A stretch of DNA of 64,000 nucleotides from Capitulum mitella (lineage: Eukaryota > Arthropoda > Thecostraca > Pollicipedomorpha > Pollicipedidae): assembly GCA_030062745.1 (NCBI GenBank), contig CP099839.1:25161324-25225323 (forward strand), in the 5' to 3' direction. Positions 58,588 to 64,000 of the stretch are shown piece after piece. A program made the translations under genes and the position numbers. Numbering within the stretch: position 1 is the stretch's first letter; every line of letters starts with the position of its first letter. The notes below the pieces were generated by a model, which saw nothing but the letters and a program-made list of their open reading frames with translations, did not search any database and was not told the origin of the DNA.

Positions 58588-59009
58588 ATGCCTTCGTTTA
58601 TTCAGATGTCTGTGCGAGTCCCGTACAAGTGCCCGCTATGTAAATGGGGCACCAAATATGCGAGGGGCGCCTGATCTGTGGGAAGGTGTCTGGCCTGAAA
58701 GGGATGCCCGCGTCGTAAATGTGTCTGGTCTGTAAGGTGTCTCGTACGGACACCTAGTCTGTAGAGGGGGCGCCAAATATATGAGGGGTGCATGAAGTGT
58801 ACGGGCGCCTTCCTCGCCAATGGCGCCTGTCTCCCGAGGGGTGCCTGATCTGTACGGAGAGGGGAGAGGGGGGGGGGGCGGAGCCTGGCCTGTAAGGGGG
58901 GCGGCTGTATCGTAGATGTGTCTGATCTGTAAGGTGTCCCGTCCGGGTGCCTGGTCTGTAAAGGGGCACCAAATATATGACAGGTGACTGGTGTGTACGG
59001 GATGTCTCG

Positions 59010-59047
59010 CTCGCCAAGGGCGCCGAGCCCCTGGCGCCCTTGGCGAG
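59010..59047. repeat. Perfect 15-bp inverted repeat inside copy B
   Basis: CTCGCCAAGGGCGCC (59010..59024) and its exact complement GGCGCCCTTGGCGAG (59033..59047) with an 8-base loop. It lies among the GGCGCC units and is followed by another GGCGCC run. It may be a local fold-back duplication of a unit. Confidence 0.9.
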
Positions 59048-59238
59048 GGCGCCGGGGGTCCTCGGCGGGACCCCGGGCGCTTTCGCGGGGGCCAAGGGCG
59101 CCTAATCTATAAGAGGGGGCCTGCATCGTAGACGTGTCTGGTCCGTGAAGGGAGCCAAACTCTTTAAAGGCGTCACATCTGTACAAGAAGCCTGGCATTT
59201 CAGAGTCACCTAGCCTGTAGAGAGCGCTTACCTGTAAG

Positions 59239-60206
59239 TAGGGATGCATCGAGTCAGGATTTTTGTGATCCGGCCGGATACCGGATATCCCGGATCGGGG
59301 TGCCGGATGTCCGACCGGATACACTATCTTATTTTTATTTACCGTTTTCGTTGAAAAAAATGCAACGAAAAAAACTAAAATGGAAAGGAAAGATCTGAAA
59401 AAACCGAAAAACATTAAATATAACGTTAAGGGTGTGAATCAGTGCCCTAATGCCTACACTTACTGTGAGGTTTCTATGGGTTGCCTTGTAAAAAACAAAT
59501 AGATAAATAGGAAGCACAACAATCATGGCGAAGCTCATCATCTCTTACTGCATTCAAAGGCATGAGTGTGACCACATTTCAGAAATTGGGAGGGAGGGAC
59601 AAGCTGGCTGCAGTCCGCCAAGAAGAGGTGGGGGGGGGGGATAAACCGTTTTCTGCCTTTGCATGATAACGTACGGCTGAAATTCCTTTGCTGGATTCCA
59701 AAGTTTGAGAAACTGTGTCACCAGTAGAAAGTATCTACTTGATACTTTAAAAATTAGGGGGGCAGATCACCACTTCTGGGAAACTACGTGGGACATTTCC
59801 CCCGCAGCCCCCGCAGAGATTATCCCAACGGGCAAAACTCCACAATACGCAGAATATCATCATAGCACCTTGGTAGAACTAGAATGCATGGCTTGATAAG
59901 CATTCTGCACGAATACTAAGGCACGTCTCTTGAAGTATATTGTCCGTTAATGCATTTGTATCAGAGGATTTGGGAAAGATAAATGTCTGAAAAATAGAAA
60001 AATAATACACATTTACGCAAAGGTAATACACTATAAAATGGACTGCTGAACACATGCTGGTTATTGATCCACAGCTTTCAGCTTGAGCCCCACTCTTGCA
60101 AAATATGTCTCAACCTTCCCAAACTAAGAAGGAAAAGTGGTGCTCCAGACAGACCTTGAAACTGCCAGTTGATATCCGGCCGGACTACACATCCGGTGCA
60201 TCCTTA
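59239..60206. mobile_element. hAT-like non-autonomous DNA transposon, 968 bp
   Basis: Ends are inverted: TAGGGATGCATCG at the left and, read inward on the other strand, TAAGGATGCACCGG at the right. Both subterminal regions carry TCCGGCCGGATA words. The 8 bp on each side are CCTGTAAG and CTTGTACG, matching at 6 of 8 positions; an ancestral CTTGTAAG would fit the hAT target pattern nTnnnnAn. The sequences outside join smoothly as one GGCGCC-repeat element, so the insertion site is clear. No transposase is visible, so this is a MITE-like derivative mobilised in trans if at all. The interior is AT-rich and contains a G run at about 59630. Confidence 0.85.
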
Positions 60207-60799
60207 CTTGTACGGGGCGCCGTGTCTATGAAGAGTGGTTGATCGAGGATGGGAGTCATGGAGGCTGATGGTTGCTGAATATTAAAAAGGCCCTACCTCA
60301 TCCAAAAAAGGAGAAGGGATTCCTGTATCCCGCATTTATTTGGAAATCATGTTTGCGATACATATATATTTTTATTTTCCTCCGAAACACGTTTTCGCTG
60401 TGGAGTAGAGGGGGCGTCCACACAATGGGCCAAAAAGTGGGGGAACATGTCCCCAGGTAATTACCACCTCGGTCAATGTATCTTGTGGAACGACAACAAA
60501 AAGGATATGATAGTACTTCGGATGAAAACTACGAAGCAGGTGCCTAAGGGTATCTATTTCACTTTTGGCGTTCGCCGCTCAGCGAGATATTTAGTTTGTC
60601 TTGTACCAGATGCCAACGAATTGTATTACGAATACTCGTTTGATGTATCATTAAATCCGTTATTTTTACGTTATGAAGTGTATAACAGGCAGGGTTGTGG
60701 CCAGGGGGAGAACAAACGGGCGGTTGCCTTCTCCTTTGGGAAAAAGGTAGGGCCCCATTCGACCCCTTTGAAAGCTAACAAGGTCCTGACATATGTCCT

Positions 60800-61090
60800 C
60801 TGAGACCACCTTTTGGGTCTACAGGAGACCCTCTTGATACCATAGGGAGCCCTTTGAAGCTATAGGAGGCACCTATGATGTTGCAGAGGAGACCCCTTTG
60901 CTGCTATAGGAGGACTCCTTGAACTGATATAACGCTCCTTGTTCTCTAGGAGGACCTGCAAATAATGGGGTCCCTTTTTGGCCATGGGAGGCCACCTCAG
61001 CACTTTGCGGTGGAGGCTTCCCCTTGGGCCAGGGAGGCCTCCCTGGAATGAAAAGGCCCTCTTTCTGGGAAGAGGAGGGGAGGGGAAAGG
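60800..61090 (+). repeat. Degenerate ~22-bp tandem repeat
   Basis: Recurring (A/T)AGGAG-CCCTTTG--CTATAGGAGG-like units, for example GGGAGCCCTTTGAAGCTATA and GAGACCCCTTTGCTGCTATA. It follows copy B of the GGCGCC element. A 118-residue open frame at 60447..60803 just before it has no recognised domain and is probably chance. Confidence 0.5.
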
Positions 61091-61500
61091 GCTGCCCCTT
61101 CCTCTCCCTGTCGAATCCTGGCTACGTGCCAGGTAACGGGGAAGCCGTCTTACGGCAAGGTTGATACGAAACATATTACTCAAAAATATACGTTGCCTAG
61201 CAAAAAAATGCATCAGAAGGGTATGTCTGAAAATACACACTCAGTACTACCATGGTAGGGATGTCATCATTGCAGACATCACAGCAACTTCATACATCTT
61301 TACAGAACATTAACTGAAGCAGGGGTGGCGAATTAGTCCTTTTTGATAATGGTGCTTTTAATTACTATTTTGTTGCTCATTGAGCCCAAACCGTGCGTTA
61401 TGTTTATTGCTTTTATCAAACAGGAGCACGACTCGCATTCGGTTGGCATGCTCTATTACGCATTGCACCTCAAAACCCCGCGATGGCCACAAACAAGCCT
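61091..61500. other. Intergenic DNA, nothing recognised
   Basis: Contains CCTGGCTACGTGCCAGG at about 61118, possibly a degraded transposon end. No gene seen. Confidence 0.5.
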
Positions 61501-61970
61501 CCGTCCGAAATCACAGCCGGCGCGGCTCGATTATCAAAACAAGAGTCCGGCAGTCGTGCCCGGTAATGAGCGGGCGCTGCCGCCGCCGCCGGCCGCCGGT
61601 GTCCACCTGTCTCCGCCCCTGGCACCGTTTCGCATTAGCCGACTAATTAGGCTGCGGCGGGCGCCCCGAGCCGGGGGCGCCATCATTCCTGGCCCGTCAC
61701 GCGGCCCAGGGGAGGGGCCGGCAGGGGCGGCAGGGGCCGGCGGGCCCCGTCCGCGCGGCGGGGCGCGCCGCCGCACCCCTTTGTGAGCCGCCTCCAGAAA
61801 TGGACAGCCGTATCGATTTCAGCCGGTTTAACCTTCATTACCGGCTAAGCATTTTCCGGCGGCATTCAAGAAAAATAACGGGGATTACGTCTGGGCTGAA
61901 AAGAGCAATCGGTTTACCACTGGACAGGAAACCCAAGCTAAACGATTTATGGTAAGTTATGGATTATCTC
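61501..61970. promoter_or_regulatory. CpG-rich block with candidate enhancer
   Basis: GC-rich with CATTAGCCGACTAATTAGG at 61634. An AT-balanced island at 61800-61970 carries CGATTTCAGCCGGTTTAACC, TTCATTACCGGC and GGGGATTACG (GGATTA at 61882..61887 is an Otx/Bicoid core). Confidence 0.4.
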
Positions 61971-63590
61971 AGCCAGATCGTCCTCCGTCCAGTCGAACCT
62001 AACCGTTTTGAGGATTGTATCAAGTGCTGAGATCAGTGGCAGCTGTATGAGTCACACCTGCGAGAGAGCAAGCACCTGTGAAGGTGATCGTGCCCGAAGG
62101 TCCTGACACTCTGTGTGTTCTGGGCGATTTATTTACATGGAAGATTCGAACTAGCAGCTTTCAGGACCATTTGGCATACACGGCTTCCATGCACCGAGGG
62201 AGGTCAAATCCTAAAATGCTTCCTCGAAAGGTGCAAACGCCTGGATCAGTCGCAACTAGCCCTGCAAACAGGTACGTAGGAGGCGTCAACCCTTTCCGTG
62301 GTTGTGCGCGTCTTTCTGCGGAAAAGCAGTGTTCATGAATCTGTGGGTGTCGCCGTTACTCAGGTCCTTGACTAAAGAATGAATCTAGCATGGAACGTGA
62401 AAAGGCTCTGCGATAAATGGCAACGCGACCCGACGTATGGAAGCCAGGATCACGGAGAAATCCGTTAATGCTTCTTGATACCTAACAGGTCTAACGACTA
62501 ACAAAGATGGTCAAGATACATATCTACGACTCCTAAGCATTTGGACCTTTCCCTTTCTTGGATATTTTTAGGAAGTAAAGCCAAGCTCATTTTTCATCCA
62601 GCAAAGGACTTGAAACATGGATGGTACCAGTCGTTTTGCCACTAGACAGGGCAAAGCCGTATTGCCACAGAAACCACTGAGTATCCCAAATGCATTTCCA
62701 GCTTCCCTGCAACTGCACAAATCCAAAATGGCCCCTTCAACCAGTTGGTTTTTATATGTATTGGTGTAAAACTTCACACCTGCATACACGTCCATGGATA
62801 TTTATGCATAAATACCTCCTGTAAACGTTTTGTTCCCTACACACAATAACAAATTTTGTCCTTTCGCATACGTTCCAGACGGCCCGCATTGACATGTTGA
62901 AAATATCGGCTCCAATTGTAAAAGAATAAACGTCTTCACAGTGCATTAAATTGGACTCTTAAAACACGATCTTTTAAGACATCCACTGAAAGAAAACTAA
63001 GGCTTTCCATGGCAAAAAATAGAAGCATGCTTCTTTATCAATCTCGTCTATAGCCGGTTGCACTTCAGACCTGTATCAAAGAAAAGACCATGGGCAAACG
63101 GCAATAAAAGGAAGGTGCTAATGCGGACCCCAAACGAGCCTCAGATGTTACGACACAGACGTCTTCACCAGCTGAGCTCGGCATTTGTACACGCTGCCTC
63201 GGGTGAGGTATCGTTTAATTTCGACTGTCGTTCCCGCCGGATGTGGCTGCTGCATCTCTGGCCACTGTCAGAGCGGTCAGAACACCTAAACGTCTATTTG
63301 TTAGCATGCTCAAGCTGGCAACGGCCTCTGATCCGCCTACAAGAACGCATACGAGCTTTTCACGAAGTGTGCTTCATGATAGTTTTGATTTGTCAAAAAT
63401 ATGGGTGAGCTGAAATAAGCGAAGTAAAAATCATGCTCCCTTTTAAAAACCAAGCCCCTATCTTTCTATTTGGCACGCCAGAATTGACATCGAGTATGCT
63501 TACACATTTTTAAGATCGGAAATCGTCAAATACTGGTTTACACGACATGCATTGGTGGGTCCATTCGAAGGCAATGCACAATGCATATCG
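61971..63590. other. Intergenic DNA, no gene seen
   Basis: AT-rich, no coding domain or repeat recognised; frames up to 116 residues have no recognisable motif. Confidence 0.6.
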
Positions 63591-64000
63591 CCGTTCCAGG
63601 ACTAACGGTGGCGGCGCTGAAATAAACGGTCTACTCGGCAATCGCACAGAATAATAGGGGATTGCATAAAACAGTCGATGGCAGATTATAACGAAGAGAT
63701 AATAAATGACGCCGATGAGGTCGGCGCGTCACTGAAAACGCAGCCTCCGGCCGAGCTGCCTCCCAGTACGCGTCACGGCCGCTGCACCGGACGCAAACAT
63801 CCACAGCCTCCGCGAGCGCCGCCCGGCGTCGGTCCCAGCCTCGGACGACGCCGGCACCGCCGGAGGTCCGGCAGCTGCAGTCGGCCTCGGTCGCGCCCGG
63901 CCGGCGTCCAGTGTTTTCTCAGGCCGCTTCCTGTGGACGCGCCGCTCTCGTGGGACGCAGGCCGCCGGCCGACCCAGTGGTCGCCGCCGCCGCCCGCTAA
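63591..64000. promoter_or_regulatory. Candidate regulatory island and CpG-rich block cut by the window end
   Basis: The island 63600-63720 holds GAAATAAACGG, GGGGATTGCATAAAAC, GATTATAACG and GATAATAAATGACG. From 63740 the sequence is very GC-rich to the last base. It may continue into another promoter or enhancer. Confidence 0.35.

Larger units (their letters stand above)
58590..60460 (-). mobile_element. GGCGCC-unit composite element, copy B (interrupted by the hAT-like insertion)
   Basis: Read on the - strand from 60460, the element starts GAGGTGGTAATTACC, passes a CCCCCACTTTTTGGCCC box and a leader ending near 60215, then becomes a chain of diverged units of roughly 30-40 bp (TACAGACCAGGC, GGCGCCCC, CATATATTTGG). 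It ends beside the TA microsatellite at 58507..58585. Subtracting the 968-bp hAT-like insertion leaves about 890 bp. Copy A at 41690 shares the start, the leader and units in the same order. The unit chain gives a long open - strand frame by composition only. The family is not one I recognise; a minisatellite-bearing Helitron-like or other non-autonomous element is possible. Confidence 0.7.

Noticed and set aside
58602-59414. 270-residue - strand frame
   Set aside because: Repeats of PDTSTMQAP/YRLG-type segments are translations of the GGCGCC tandem units and it runs into the hAT-like insertion.
60447-60803. 118-residue frame with protein-like composition
   Set aside because: No family recognised, it begins inside a repeat and ends at a degenerate tandem array; not enough to call a gene.
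1-64000. CRISPR array, bacterial operon or prophage
   Set aside because: Spliced homeobox gene, microsatellites and MITEs show animal nuclear DNA; no direct-repeat/spacer array is present.

Overview
This is a window of arthropod nuclear DNA. It holds one clearly supported protein-coding gene, an empty spiracles (ems/Emx) class homeobox gene on the + strand. Its three coding exons lie at 46129..46678, 52111..52283 and 52856..53047 and splice to a 304-residue protein. The homeodomain ends in the KVWFQNRRTKHKR form that I recall from arthropod Ems rather than the KYKRQ form of vertebrate Emx. Long introns, short exons, extreme G/C at third codon positions in exon 1, and some 46 kb of upstream DNA without a recognisable gene point to a fairly large, GC-rich arthropod genome. 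Chelicerate, crustacean and early-branching hexapod are all possible; I cannot choose from this window.

Layout. 1..46 kb: AT-rich intergenic DNA carrying small transposons and microsatellites, broken by GC- and CpG-rich blocks near 2.7-3.7, 7.6-8.0, 11.8-13.5, 14.0-15.0, 19.4-20.3, 21.2-21.9, 31.9-34.8, 36.1-36.9, 37.2-38.3, 40.1-41.2, 43.2-43.6 and 44.1-46.0 kb. Many of these blocks contain short AT-rich islands with homeodomain-, Sox-, forkhead- or Grainyhead-like core motifs. Their look is that of a developmental cis-regulatory landscape, but this is inference. 46.0-53.05 kb: the ems transcription unit. 53.1-53.34 kb: a 32-bp minisatellite starting 74 bp after the stop codon. 53.4-64 kb: mostly AT-rich DNA, a composite repeat at 58.5-60.5 kb, and two further GC-rich blocks at 61.5 kb and at the right edge.

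Mobile DNA. Every element seen is non-autonomous and carries no recognisable transposase. The best supported are a 968-bp hAT-like element (59239..60206, with an 8-bp target duplication differing at 2 of 8 positions) inserted inside a second element built of GGCGCC-containing tandem units, and a 1203-bp piggyBac-like element flanked by TTAA (23399..24601). The GGCGCC element has a second copy in the opposite orientation at about 41.69-42.31 kb and matches no family I know. Weaker terminal-inverted-repeat elements lie at 9171..9473, 17738..18886, 22452..22925 and about 25733..28050. No retroviral, LTR or Polinton-like coding sequence was recognised, and no tRNA, rRNA or CRISPR array.
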